Made by a program: the position numbers and the translations under genes. The notes under the pieces are model-generated. The model was given only the letters and a program-made list of their open reading frames with translations, was not told the origin of the DNA and did no database searches. 64,000 nt of DNA. It comes from Devosia ginsengisoli. Lineage in GTDB: Bacteria > Pseudomonadota > Alphaproteobacteria > Rhizobiales > Devosiaceae. The number at the start of each line of letters is the position of its first letter. Within the stretch, counting starts at the first letter, position 1. This document shows positions 56,092 to 64,000 of this stretch, one piece after another. The DNA lies in NCBI RefSeq assembly GCF_024707105.1, contig NZ_JANQAJ010000011.1, positions 631,488 through 695,487 on the forward strand, written 5' to 3'.

Positions 56092-56862
56092 ATGATCGAG
56101 ACGCTGTTCCTGCTGATTGCCGGGCTTTTGGGTGGCGCAGTCAATTCGCTGGCCGGCGGAGGCTCGTTCATCGTGTTTCCGGCGCTGCTGTTCGTCGGCA
56201 TTCCACCTGTCATCGCCAATGCGTCGAACACCTATGCCGCCCTGCCCGGTTATGCGAGCGGCGCGGCGGGCTATTGGCATGCCATGGCCCCATACAAGGA
56301 CCGGCTGGTGCTTTATGGCGTGGTGTCGGCGGTGTTCGGCTATGTCGGGGCGGAACTGCTGCTGGTGGTGTCGGACGAATTGTTCGACCTGGTCGTGCCC
56401 TGGCTGATGGCCTTTGCCGTGCTGCTCTTCGTGTTCGGCAACCAGATCAATGGTTTCGTGGCAGCCCGGAGCGGTGGCGGGCGTGGCATGAAAATGTTGG
56501 GCAGCGTGCTGCTGCTGGCGTTCCTCGCCGGCGTCTGCATCTATGGCGGGTTCTTCAATGCCGGGCTGGGCATATTGCTGCTGGCCTTCCTCGCGACGGC
56601 CGGCATGAGCGATATCCACGCCATGAACGGGCTCAAGCTCTATGTGTCGAGCATCGTGGCCGTCGTGGCGGTAGCGCGGTTTGCCCTGAGCGGGTCGATC
56701 GACTGGTACCATGGCTCGATCGCCCTGGTGGGCGTGACCGTGGGTGGCTATCTGGCCGCGAAGAATGCCCATCGAATCCCGACGCAGTGGATACGCATGG
56801 CGGTGATTGTATATGGGGTCATCATGACCGGGTATTTCTTCTGGGGTGCTTACCTCGCTTAG
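56092..56862 (+). CDS. TauE/SafE-family anion permease
   Basis: A 256-residue inner-membrane protein with about eight hydrophobic segments. GGAVNSLAGGGSFIVFPALL near residue 15 and GGFFNAGLGILLLAFLATAG near 162 are the two repeated family motifs. Members export or import sulfite, sulfoacetate or organosulfur anions. The gene stands alone; substrate unknown. ATG 56092. Confidence 0.88.
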   Translation: MIETLFLLIAGLLGGAVNSLAGGGSFIVFPALLFVGIPPVIANASNTYAALPGYASGAAGYWHAMAPYKDRLVLYGVVSAVFGYVGAELLLVVSDELFDLVVPWLMAFAVLLFVFGNQINGFVAARSGGGRGMKMLGSVLLLAFLAGVCIYGGFFNAGLGILLLAFLATAGMSDIHAMNGLKLYVSSIVAVVAVARFALSGSIDWYHGSIALVGVTVGGYLAAKNAHRIPTQWIRMAVIVYGVIMTGYFFWGAYLA

Positions 56863-56868
56863 TGGCAC

Positions 56869-56916
56869 GCCCTCGTGGTTCGAGGCTCGCAAGAGCTCGC
56901 ACCTCACCATGAGGGC
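56869..56916. repeat. extragenic inverted repeat, family A (diverged)
   Basis: GCCCTCGTGGTTCGAGGC then TCGCAAGAGCTCGC and ACCTCACCATGAGGGC: outer arms GCCCTC and GAGGGC, with core elements shared with 3569 and 11745. It lies between the convergent ends of the permease and oxidoreductase genes. Confidence 0.75.
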
Positions 56917-59015
56917 TATTGCGTGTCCGCCCGCCTGACCCAGACGGCTGCATCGTGGAATGTCGCACCGCCGAAGGGGGGCGCGGGGGTGGCGTTGGTG
57001 AGGGTGTTGATGCCCTTGCCCTTGCGATGCGCCTTGTTCTGGTGGAGGCCCTCGGCAATAACGACGCCCCTGGGCAGGCCGGTGCGGATGCGGGCGGTGA
57101 GATCGACCGAACCCCTGATATTCCCGACGGCGACGAATTCGCCATCGACAATGCCCAGGGGCGCCGCGTCTTCGGGGTGGATGAAGAGCGAAGGCACGCC
57201 TTCGCGCTTCTGGCTGCCGGGCGTTTCGTTGAAGGTCGAATTGAGGAAGGCGCGAGCCGGGCTGGTGGCGAGGCGGAACGGGTGGTCGGCATCCGTCGGC
57301 TCGTTGATGGCCCAGTGATCGGCAAAGCGCGGGAGCTCGGCCGGATCGCAGGTCCAGAGATAGCCTTTCCTGTCGGCCACATCCTGCCAGTTCGGCGCGA
57401 AGCGGAAGCGCCGGTCGGGCCAGGCAAAGCCATCGGCAAATCGCGCGGCAGCGTCGGGACGCTCGCGATCGACGAAGCCGGTTTTTTCGACCTCTTCCAG
57501 GGCGGGATAGCCGGAGCGACGGAAGGTTTCAGCGACGACATCGCGATCGATGGTTCTGAAGATATCGTCGTCGAGGCCAAGGCGCAGGGCGATGGCGTTG
57601 ATGACTTCGTGGTTGGAGCGGGTTTCGCCCGGGCGCTGGATGACGGCGGGGCCGTAGAGCACGCGGGTATGGCCGCCGCGCGTGTAGTAGTCGTTGTGCT
57701 CGAGGAACATGGTGGCGGGCAGGACGATATCGGCGAATTCGGCCGTTTCGGTCATGAACTGCTCGTGGACCACGAGGAAGAGGTCTTCGCGGGCAAAGCC
57801 CCGATGGGTCAGCGTCTGGTCGGGGGCGACGGCGGCCGGATTGGTGTTCTGCACGATCATGGCCTTGACCGGACCGCCATGCTTGAGCGCCTTGGCGTCG
57901 CCGGTGAGGATGGGCCCGATCTCGGACATGTCGAGCCAGCGCGGCTCGCCCTTCTGCATCCTGGCGCCATTGATGGCGGATTTATCGAGCTGCCAGGTGC
58001 CGGAATTGGAATGGAAGGCGCCGCCGCCGCGATGCTGCCAGGCCCCGGTCATGGCTGGGATGCAAAGGGCGGCATGCATTGCTGTCGAGCCGTTGCGCTG
58101 GCGGGTGAAGCCATAGCCGAGGCGGAAATAGGAGCGGGGTGTGGTGCCGACGAGATGGGCGAATTCGGTGATCTGTTCGACGCTGAGGCCGGTGATCCCG
58201 GCGGCCCATTCGGGCGTGCGGGTGGCCAGATGGGCTTCGAATTCAGGACTGAAATCGGTGTATCTGGCCATATAGGCGCGGTCGGCCAGGTTGTCGCGCA
58301 GCAGGACATGCATGACGGCGACGGCGAGAGCACCGTCGGTGCCGGGGCGCAGCATGAGGCCCATATCGGCCTGGGCCATGGTGGCGGTTTCATAGACGTC
58401 GATGACGACGACCTTGGCGCCGCGCTCCTTGCGGGCGCGCATGGCGTGGGTCATGACATTGACCTGAGTATGCACGGCATTGGTGCCCCAGATGACGACG
58501 CAGTCGCTTTCGGCCATCTGCTCGGGATTGACGCCGCCGAGCAGGCCGGTGCCGGCGATATAGCCGGGCCATGACGTGCCGATGCAGATGGTTTCGTATT
58601 GGCGGGAATAGCCCTTGGCGGCGCGCAGGCGGTCGATGCCGTCGCGCTGCACATGGCCCATCGTGCCGGCATAGAAATAGGGCCAGATGGCTTCGGCGCC
58701 GTGTTCGGCCTCAATGGCGGTGAAGCGGGCGGCGATTTGGTCCAGCGCTTCGTCCCAGGTGATCTGCTCGAACTGGCCGCTGCCCTTGGGGCCAGTGCGG
58801 CGCAAGGGGTGCATCAGGCGCTCGGGGTGATGCACGCGCTCGGCATAGCGGGCGACCTTTTCGCAGATGACGCCGGCTGTGTAGGGATCATCCTTGGCGC
58901 CGCGGACGCGGCCGATAGTGCTGATATCGACGATGTCCACATCCAGCGCGCAGGCCGAGGGGCAATCGTGCGGACAGACAGAACGGGCGGTGCGGATGGC
59001 GACGGGCTGGTTCAT
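56916..59015 (-). CDS. molybdopterin oxidoreductase, DMSO reductase family
   Basis: A 699-residue cytoplasmic protein. Four Cys for an iron-sulfur cluster: Cys14, Cys18 and Cys22 in CPHDCPSAC, and Cys51 in GVICEK. Molybdopterin-domain parts include CIGTSWPGYIAGTGLLGGVN, ADIVLPATMFLEHND and a C-terminal domain with TNATPAPPFGGATFHDAAVW. No Tat signal or partner subunit is visible. Such single-subunit members act on small organic or inorganic substrates; the substrate here is unknown. Confidence 0.88.
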   Translation of the reverse strand: MNQPVAIRTARSVCPHDCPSACALDVDIVDISTIGRVRGAKDDPYTAGVICEKVARYAERVHHPERLMHPLRRTGPKGSGQFEQITWDEALDQIAARFTAIEAEHGAEAIWPYFYAGTMGHVQRDGIDRLRAAKGYSRQYETICIGTSWPGYIAGTGLLGGVNPEQMAESDCVVIWGTNAVHTQVNVMTHAMRARKERGAKVVVIDVYETATMAQADMGLMLRPGTDGALAVAVMHVLLRDNLADRAYMARYTDFSPEFEAHLATRTPEWAAGITGLSVEQITEFAHLVGTTPRSYFRLGYGFTRQRNGSTAMHAALCIPAMTGAWQHRGGGAFHSNSGTWQLDKSAINGARMQKGEPRWLDMSEIGPILTGDAKALKHGGPVKAMIVQNTNPAAVAPDQTLTHRGFAREDLFLVVHEQFMTETAEFADIVLPATMFLEHNDYYTRGGHTRVLYGPAVIQRPGETRSNHEVINAIALRLGLDDDIFRTIDRDVVAETFRRSGYPALEEVEKTGFVDRERPDAAARFADGFAWPDRRFRFAPNWQDVADRKGYLWTCDPAELPRFADHWAINEPTDADHPFRLATSPARAFLNSTFNETPGSQKREGVPSLFIHPEDAAPLGIVDGEFVAVGNIRGSVDLTARIRTGLPRGVVIAEGLHQNKAHRKGKGINTLTNATPAPPFGGATFHDAAVWVRRADTQ

Positions 59016-59126
59016 GGCGTGAGGTTACCGGAGGGAGGGCCGGCGCTCAATTGAATTGGGGTGATGGGTGATATTTGCGGCGTGAATGCATGGCAAAGCG
59101 CCGCCTGTGATGCGGTTTTCACGGGA

Positions 59127-59184
59127 GATGGGCGGCCTTTGGACCAAGAACTGTCGACATAGAACGGACCAAGGGCCGCCCATC
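59127..59184. repeat. 19-bp imperfect inverted repeat
   Basis: GATGGGCGGCCTTTGGACC (59127-59145) and GGACCAAGGGCCGCCCATC (59166-59184) pair at 17 of 19 positions around a 20-base loop. Not followed by a T-run. Confidence 0.7.
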
Positions 59185-59426
59185 ACGGGTCTGGAGTTTC
59201 CTCACCGGGTCCGGACACAGGTGGAACTATATCGCAAGCCCAGCTGCCGACTTTCTGCCCGGCCAAACGGGCGCCCCCGTCTCCAGCCTCCCCGCCCGGC
59301 CCTGCGTCGGGACCGCGTGAATGGCGGGGATGGGTAACAGTATGCAGCAGGTTTTGGAGGCGGGGATAAGATGGATAAGTCGGTGGGGGTGTTTGGCCGG
59401 ACTATCCACCTTGCGGCTGTGGCGCG

Positions 59427-59465
59427 ATCTCGGGATGGGTCCCGGCTCAAGGCCGGGATGACATC
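59427..59465. repeat. extragenic repeat, family C
   Basis: GATCTCGGGATGGGTCCCGG then CTCAAGGCCGGGATGAC, related to 56044-56072; it lies about 40 bases beyond the stop of the membrane protein gene. Confidence 0.65.
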
Positions 59466-59507
59466 GCGCGTGGGGCAGCGTTGTGCCCACGAGGTGTCAT
59501 TCTCGGC

Positions 59508-60134
59508 TCAGAGCGTGGCGAAGGCCTTGGCGGAGGCTTCCGTGTTCCGCCTGGCGCGGTTGGTGGCGTGCTTGGCCAGTTGGGCGGCGCCGGAGTGGAA
59601 CTGGGAGAAGGTGATGCGCCTGGAATCATGGGTGGCGATGGTGACGCCGCGCCAGTTGGGGCGAACGGAGCGGACATCGGACCAGACCAGCCTGGTTTCG
59701 CGGCCGAAGGCGCTGCGGTGCTCGACCTGGCTGTTGTTCCAGCGGGTACGGGTGAAGAGCCCGCCCAGGCCAATGCCTACGGCCCCTGCCCCCAGCATCA
59801 GCGAGGCGATGAAGGTGGCAATCATCTGGGTGGATTCGACATGCCTGACACCGCCAATGACGATGATGGCGCTCATCAGCACCACGGCCAGGGCCGCCGC
59901 GCCATAGCAGGCGAAATATTCGACCATGGACGGGCGTAGCTCCGACCAGCCATCGACGCTGATGGCCTCCTCGCCCTGCACGAGGCGCAAGGCGAGAAAG
60001 GCCGCATAGCCGAAGGCGACGACGCCCGCGGCACGGGCGAGCGGCAGACCAGCGGTAAAGGGGACGTATTTGAGGACGATCAGCGAAACGATAACGACGA
60101 GTGGCACAGCCACTTCCTGCCAGCGCAAGGGCAC
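59508..60134 (-). CDS. membrane protein of unknown function
   Basis: A 208-residue protein. Four hydrophobic segments: near residues 9-27, 35-50, 72-95 and 104-128. The last 75 residues are soluble and beta-rich (VEHRSAFGRETRLVWSDVRS and VTIATHDSRRITFSQFHSG), reminiscent of bacterial PH-like domains. I do not recognise the family. GTG 60134 has GGAGAG upstream. Confidence 0.65.
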   Translation of the reverse strand: MPLRWQEVAVPLVVIVSLIVLKYVPFTAGLPLARAAGVVAFGYAAFLALRLVQGEEAISVDGWSELRPSMVEYFACYGAAALAVVLMSAIIVIGGVRHVESTQMIATFIASLMLGAGAVGIGLGGLFTRTRWNNSQVEHRSAFGRETRLVWSDVRSVRPNWRGVTIATHDSRRITFSQFHSGAAQLAKHATNRARRNTEASAKAFATL

Positions 60135-60382
60135 TATTGCTCTCCGAGATATGGGGGCCGGCGACGCTAGATCGGCAATCTATGCAGCAAATCTAGCAAG
60201 GCTGCATGATTTGACCATTAACAATTCCGGGAGCGCATGCGTCGGCATGGAACTCGCGTATTCCTGCAACAGTGAAGGCGGGCCCGAGAAAGTGATTCAA
60301 GCGCTTCGTGCAGTGATTCAAGGCGATGGCGAAGTGAGTCCGCCATCGCCAACAATCCATTGAAAGTGCTGGGCAACCGGGA

Positions 60383-60697
60383 TCAGGACAGGACCTTGAG
60401 CCCGACGATGCCGGCGACGATGAGGCCGATGCAGGCGAGACGCGCCGCAGTGGCCGGATCGCCGAAGAGATACATGCCCAGCAGAGCGGTGCCGACCGTG
60501 CCGATGCCAGTCCAGACCGCGTAGCCGGTGCCGACCGGCAGATCGCGCAGGGCCAGGCCCAGCAAGGCGACGCTGATGACCATGGCAATGACGGTCAGCG
60601 TGGTGGGGACGAGGCGGGTAAAGCCTTCGGTATATTTGAGGCCGATGGCCCAGCCCATTTCAAACAGGCCGGCAATAGTGAGATAGACCCAAGCCAT
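60383..60697 (-). CDS. SMR-family exporter, Gdx/SugE type (guanidinium exporter)
   Basis: A 104-residue inner-membrane protein with four helices. Glu13 in [19 protein letters not shown] is the proton-coupled substrate-binding acid, and [20 protein letters not shown] with [20 protein letters not shown] is the Gdx/SugE pattern, not EmrE. A mini-ykkC riboswitch stands before it, so export of guanidinium is likely. ATG 60697 has AAGGAGAG upstream. Confidence 0.93.
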   Translation of the reverse strand: MAWVYLTIAGLFEMGWAIGLKYTEGFTRLVPTTLTVIAMVISVALLGLALRDLPVGTGYAVWTGIGTVGTALLGMYLFGDPATAARLACIGLIVAGIVGLKVLS

Positions 60698-60715
60698 GGG
60701 ATCTCTCCTTGGTAT

Positions 60716-60773
60716 GGCGGGTCGTCCCGGCCGAAAAATGGAAACCGCGCGAGGTCGTCCACGCGCGGTTTCC
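60716..60773 (-). promoter_or_regulatory. guanidine-II (mini-ykkC) riboswitch
   Basis: On the minus transcript two hairpins carry the loop ACGA. Hairpin one (60740-60773) is GGAAACCGCGCGTGG-ACGA-CC then TCGCGCGGTTTCC, a long stem with a T-T mismatch. Hairpin two (60716-60732) is GGCCGGG-ACGA-CCCGCC. Each loop is closed by G-G and C-C pairs, as in the ACGR consensus. The binding site of the SMR gene (AAGGAGAG) begins eight bases after hairpin two, so guanidine binding probably frees translation. Confidence 0.88.
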
Positions 60774-60802
60774 AGATAGGCCATATCGGCACGAAGGTGA
60801 AG

Positions 60803-60837
60803 TGCATCCCCGGACCATCGGATGGTCCGGGGATGCA
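60803..60837. repeat. 35-bp near-perfect palindrome
   Basis: TGCATCCCCGGACCATC (60803-60819), one central base, then GATGGTCCGGGGATGCA (60821-60837). It starts just beyond the stop of the MFS gene and before the riboswitch. No T-run, so perhaps a processing stem or rho-assisted end of the MFS mRNA. Confidence 0.75.
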
Positions 60838-60841
60838 TGGA

Positions 60842-62442
60842 TCAGGCGCCGACAGCAGCGGCGGCGGCGTTTTCCTCGGCCTCGATCTCGGCTTCGGGTT
60901 CCCTGCGCAGGGTGGTGGCCAGCGGGATTTCCCTGAGCAGGAAGGTGAGGCCGAAGGCGATGACGGCCGCGCCGGCCGCAGTGAGGAAGACCGGGTGCAA
61001 AGCGGCGGCGAAGCCCTCGAGCACCTGGGCGCGCACGGCTTCAGGCAGGGCCTGGATGGCCTGGGCGTTGAAGGCGCTGCCGCCCGAGGGCATTGCCCCA
61101 TCAAGCTGGCGGGCAAGGCCGCTGGCGAAGATGGCGCCGAAGACCGAGACGCCGATGGAGCCGCCGATCTGGCGGAACAACGTGTTGCCGGCAGTGGCGA
61201 CGCCAACCAGTTCACGCGGCACGGCATTCTGCGTGGCGGTGACGCCGACGCTGTTGATGGGGCCAATGCCCAGGCCGACGATGAACATGTAGAGCGCGAT
61301 CTGCCAATCGGGCGTATCGAGCTGCATCATGCCGAGCAGCAGCAGGCCGCAGAACAGCACGGCCGAGGCCAGCATGGGCAGCAGCTTGTAGCGGCCGGTC
61401 TTGCTCATGACGAAGCCGGACAGGGTCGAGGCGCCGATCAGGCCGACCATCATGGGCAGGAGCTGGAAAGCCGAATTGGTGGGCGAAATGCCCTTGGCGA
61501 TCTGCAGGTAGAGCGGCAGGAAGGTGATGGAACCGAACATGGCCATGCCGACGAGGAAGCCGACGGCATTGGTGACCAGGAAGGTGTTGTTGCGGAAAAG
61601 CTGCAGCGGCAGCACCGGCTCGGCAGCACGTGCCTCGACCCAGATAAAGGTCAGGATCGCGGCCAGCGACAGGACGACGAGGCCGATGATCTCCACCGAG
61701 AACCAGGGGAAGGTATTGCCGCCCAGACTGGTGGCTAGCACGAAGGCCGAGAGCGCCGCGGTGAGCAGGACGAAGCCCATATAGTCGATCTTGTGGACGA
61801 CGCGGGTCACCTTGGGCTTGAGGGCAAAGCCGATGACGGCCAGAGCCAGTATGCCCAGCGGCAGGTTGATCATGAAAATCCACTGCCAGCTCAGATGTTC
61901 GACGATGAAGCCGCCCAGCAGCGGGCCGACGACAGTGGCGACACCGAAGACGGCGCCGAAAATGCCCTGGATCTTGCCGCGCTGGCGCGGGGAATGACGT
62001 CGGCCACCACAGTCATGGCCACGACCATGAGGCCGCCGCCGCCCAGGCCCTGCACGGTGCGGGCGAAGATGAGGAAATTCATCGAATTGGCAAAGGCCGA
62101 GAGCCCTGCCCCGATGAGGAAAATGACGATGGCAGCCTGCAACACGATCTTGCGGCCGTAGAGGTCGCCGAGCTTGCCATAGATGGGGGCAACGACGGTG
62201 GAGCTGAGCAGGTAGGCGATGACCACCCAGGTCAGGTGTTCGAGGCCGCCCAGTTCGCTGACGATGGTGGGCAGAGCGGTCGACACGATGGTCTGGCCGA
62301 GCGAGGCCAGCAGCAGCGTCACAGCGACGGCGCCGATAATGAGGCCCACAGACTGAGCCTGCGGCTCTTCGCTGGCCGACTGCGACTGCGGCGCAGCGGC
62401 GGCCGACTGCGGCGCAGCGGCGGATTGTGCAGGTTGAGACAT
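60842..62442 (-). CDS. DHA2-type MFS drug exporter (frameshifted as read)
   Basis: Drug/H+ antiporter of the EmrB/QacA branch, about 14 membrane helices. The N-terminal part (MSQPAQSAAAP to VADVIP) is in one frame and the rest (RQRGKIQGIFGAVFGVATVV onwards) in another. Adding one G to the run at 61989-61992 (C on the coding strand) joins them as VADVIPPRQRGKIQG, the normal motif, giving 533 residues. LARTVQGLGGG-type motif and SWQWIFMINLPLG are present. It is divergent from a MarR regulator; no HlyD-type partner. ATG 62442 follows AAAGGA. Confidence 0.88.
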
Positions 62443-62518
62443 TGAATATCCTTTGGCGCAAGCTGGTGGCGCGGCAGAGTCGCGCCCACTTGCAGTATGA
62501 ATTATTGCGGCATATATC

Positions 62519-62563
62519 TGCTTCCGGCAATTGCATGTCAATAGCACGTAATTGCCGGAAGCA
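62519..62563. promoter_or_regulatory. MarR-type operator, inverted repeat
   Basis: TGCTTCCGGCAATT (62519-62532) and AATTGCCGGAAGCA (62550-62563) are perfect reverse complements around 17 bases, in the gap between the divergent MFS and MarR genes. The most likely target of the MarR protein. Confidence 0.75.
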
Positions 62564-62584
62564 TGCGAAATTGCGAGGACTGCC

Positions 62585-63199
62585 ATGCCCCATCAAGGTG
62601 GCAAGACCGATATGAATGCCCTGCTGCGCAAGGCCGGCGTGGATGCGGAGACCGTGGAAGCGGTGATCAGCATTGACGCGCTGATGCAGAACTGGCGACG
62701 GCGCGCCATGCGGCGCGAGCTGGGGCATCGCGCGCTGGTGGAACTCAAGGTGGGCATCGACCTGGCGCAGTTCGACGTGCTGGTGGCCATCGAGGCGCCG
62801 GCGGCGCAGTTCGGCGACAGCGAGGGCGAAACCATGGTGGCAACCGTGGCCGAGCGGCTGGGGATCGATCCGTCGCGGGCCAGCCGCGTGGTGAGCGAAA
62901 TGGTCGAGGCGGGCTATGCGCGGCGGGCGGTGAGCCAGGCGGATGCGCGGCGCACCATCATCGAGCTGACCGATACCGGCCGAGCCATCATCGAAGCGGT
63001 GCGCGCCTACAAATTCCTGATCCTGGGGGATTTCCTCAGCGAATGGGACAAGGCGGACGTGGCGGCCTTCGTGCCGCTGCTGCGCAAGTTCGGGCAATGG
63101 CCCGAGCATATGGAAGCCGGCGCCACCAAGTTCGCGGACGATATTGCGCTGCTGGCGCAGCAGATTGCGGCCAGCCGGAAACAGGCCGAGCCGGCCTGA
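62585..63199 (+). CDS. MarR-family transcriptional regulator
   Basis: A 204-residue regulator. The winged HTH is near residues 75-135: VATVAERLGIDPSRASRVVS and EMVEAGYARRAVSQADARRT. It is longer than usual by N- and C-terminal helices. Divergent from the MFS exporter with a symmetric operator between, so it represses the exporter and is relieved by drug-like ligands. ATG 62585 has GAGGA upstream; ATG 62612 is an alternative. Confidence 0.9.
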   Translation: MPHQGGKTDMNALLRKAGVDAETVEAVISIDALMQNWRRRAMRRELGHRALVELKVGIDLAQFDVLVAIEAPAAQFGDSEGETMVATVAERLGIDPSRASRVVSEMVEAGYARRAVSQADARRTIIELTDTGRAIIEAVRAYKFLILGDFLSEWDKADVAAFVPLLRKFGQWPEHMEAGATKFADDIALLAQQIAASRKQAEPA

Positions 63200-63200
63200 G

Positions 63201-64000
63201 CTAGGGGAAAGACGCCGGGTCGAGGCCCTCGCGCCGGCAGAGTTCGGCCATGGCGCTATCGGGCGGCGGCAGGGGCATGTCTGCCCGGCCACGATTGGTG
63301 AGCTGGCTGCGCCAGAGGTGGATGGCCAATGTATCGGGCTTTATGGCCGCGTCGGTGCTGGAGCCCGGCTGCATGAGTGCGGGAATGCCTTCATAAGGGA
63401 TCGGATAGAGCGCGGAGCTGGGCAGGACATGGCCAGAGAGGCCGCGCTGGCGCACATAATGTGTCAGGGCCATGGGGCCGGTGGCGCCATATTGCATGTA
63501 TTCGGGCGGCACGTGCTGGCCGATCAGGCGGCGCGCCGCGACTTCGAGGCGGCGGAAGATCGGCAGATGTGGCTCGAACAGGGGCCGCGGGCCGGAGCCG
63601 AAAATGCCGAGCAGGTCATCGAGCAGAGGCGCATCGGCCGGGATGTGAAGGACCGCGCCATTGACAGAGCCGGGACGCTCGTAAGCCATGAGATAGTCGG
63701 GCGGACCGACGATCGGCTGGACGCAATAGACGTCGAGGTCGGCGTAAATGCCGCGCTGCTGGCGCAGGCCGGTCATGCGGAAGAGATCGGAGAACACACC
63801 TGGGGTTCCCCTGCCCTTGTAGAATATCAGCCGTTCGCGCGGCAGGATGTCGGCGGCATCGCAGGCCACCGCGCCGGCAGGCAGAGCCGGGATGGGGTCG
63901 TAGGAATAGACCTCGACGCGATGGCCCCGGCGGCTGAACGAAGCGATGGACAGCGCTTCGAGCCAGCTCATCGGCCCGTGCCAGAAGCTGAAGATGGTGG
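63201..64000 (-). CDS. glycosyltransferase, GT32/sugar-binding DXD type, N-terminus outside window
   Basis: The frame continues beyond base 64000 without a start, so the ATG at 63971 is not the true one: the upstream residues FSFWHGPMSWLEALSIASFS match the family start. GIYADLDVYC contains the DXD metal-binding motif (DLD) for nucleotide-sugar transfer. About 266 residues are in view. Related proteins modify capsular or surface polysaccharide. It converges on the MarR gene. Confidence 0.85.
   Translation of the reverse strand, partial: TIFSFWHGPMSWLEALSIASFSRRGHRVEVYSYDPIPALPAGAVACDAADILPRERLIFYKGRGTPGVFSDLFRMTGLRQQRGIYADLDVYCVQPIVGPPDYLMAYERPGSVNGAVLHIPADAPLLDDLLGIFGSGPRPLFEPHLPIFRRLEVAARRLIGQHVPPEYMQYGATGPMALTHYVRQRGLSGHVLPSSALYPIPYEGIPALMQPGSSTDAAIKPDTLAIHLWRSQLTNRGRADMPLPPPDSAMAELCRREGLDPASFP

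Larger units (their letters stand above)
59016..59507. other. intergenic region with inverted repeats, no gene
   Basis: A 492-base gap. No convincing gene. Contains an inverted repeat at 59127-59184 and a family C repeat at 59427-59465. Confidence 0.5.

Noticed and set aside
56919..58574. Plus-strand frame of 551 codons
   Set aside because: Antisense to the molybdopterin oxidoreductase; low-complexity Gly/Ala/Asp composition.
60070..60363. Plus-strand 97-codon frame
   Set aside because: Overlaps the start region of the minus-strand membrane protein, no ribosome binding site and no family pattern.

Overview
The window is dense, high-GC DNA from an alphaproteobacterium. Overlapping ATGA/GTGA operons, five complete or partial peptide/sugar ABC importers per 50 kb, RpiR/LacI/LysR regulation and extragenic palindromes point to Hyphomicrobiales, with a Devosia-like genus as my best guess from the protein style. 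No rRNA, CRISPR array, transposase or phage gene was seen. One tRNA-Ser(GCU) lies at 53.7 kb.

Layout. 0-4.5 kb: end of an iron/polyamine-type ABC importer operon (binding protein, two permeases, ATPase) followed by a glycerophosphodiesterase-like gene. 4.7-7.2 kb: inositol monophosphatase-like enzyme and Na/Pi cotransporter (minus strand). 7.3-16.7 kb: a family 5 ABC importer (minus) divergent from a LacI regulator and a two-domain HAD protein; two perfect LacI-type operators tie these together. 17-25.2 kb: another family 5 importer, a fumarase/aspartase-superfamily lyase, a flavin reductase-like protein and a LysR regulator, resembling a catabolic operon for an imported C-N or C-O bonded acid. 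25.2-33.6 kb (minus): fucosidase, amino-sugar kinase, NanE epimerase, MalFGK-type importer and an RpiR regulator.

33.7-49.6 kb is the most interesting part. A plus-strand operon (murQ, GNAT, nagZ, family 5 importer, GNAT) converges on a minus-strand operon (second family 5 importer, beta-lactamase-fold hydrolase, anmK). Together with the RpiR regulator, whose putative operator (GGAATAC-N3-ATTCC) precedes both murQ and the neighbouring MalK operon, this looks like a peptidoglycan amino-sugar/muropeptide salvage island with dedicated ABC importers. Imported anhydro-muropeptides would be trimmed by the hydrolase and NagZ, phosphorylated by AnmK and converted by MurQ to GlcNAc-6-P; ManNAc-6-P would enter through NanE.

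50-53.7 kb: galB-galC-galD (lower gallate/4-oxalomesaconate pathway) and a LysR-type protein with two tandem HTH domains. 53.7-64 kb: tRNA-Ser, DUF2147 protein, GST, glyoxalase-related protein, TauE/SafE permease, molybdopterin oxidoreductase, a membrane protein, a Gdx/SugE-type SMR exporter preceded by a guanidine-II (mini-ykkC) riboswitch, a DHA2 drug exporter with divergent MarR regulator, and a partial glycosyltransferase.

Four genes carry single-base frameshifts at or near short homopolymers, so either sequence errors or fresh mutations should be considered. Several families of extragenic inverted repeats occur between genes, and each complete binding-protein/permease junction contains a hairpin. 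All functions were assigned by reading the sequence; no database search was possible.
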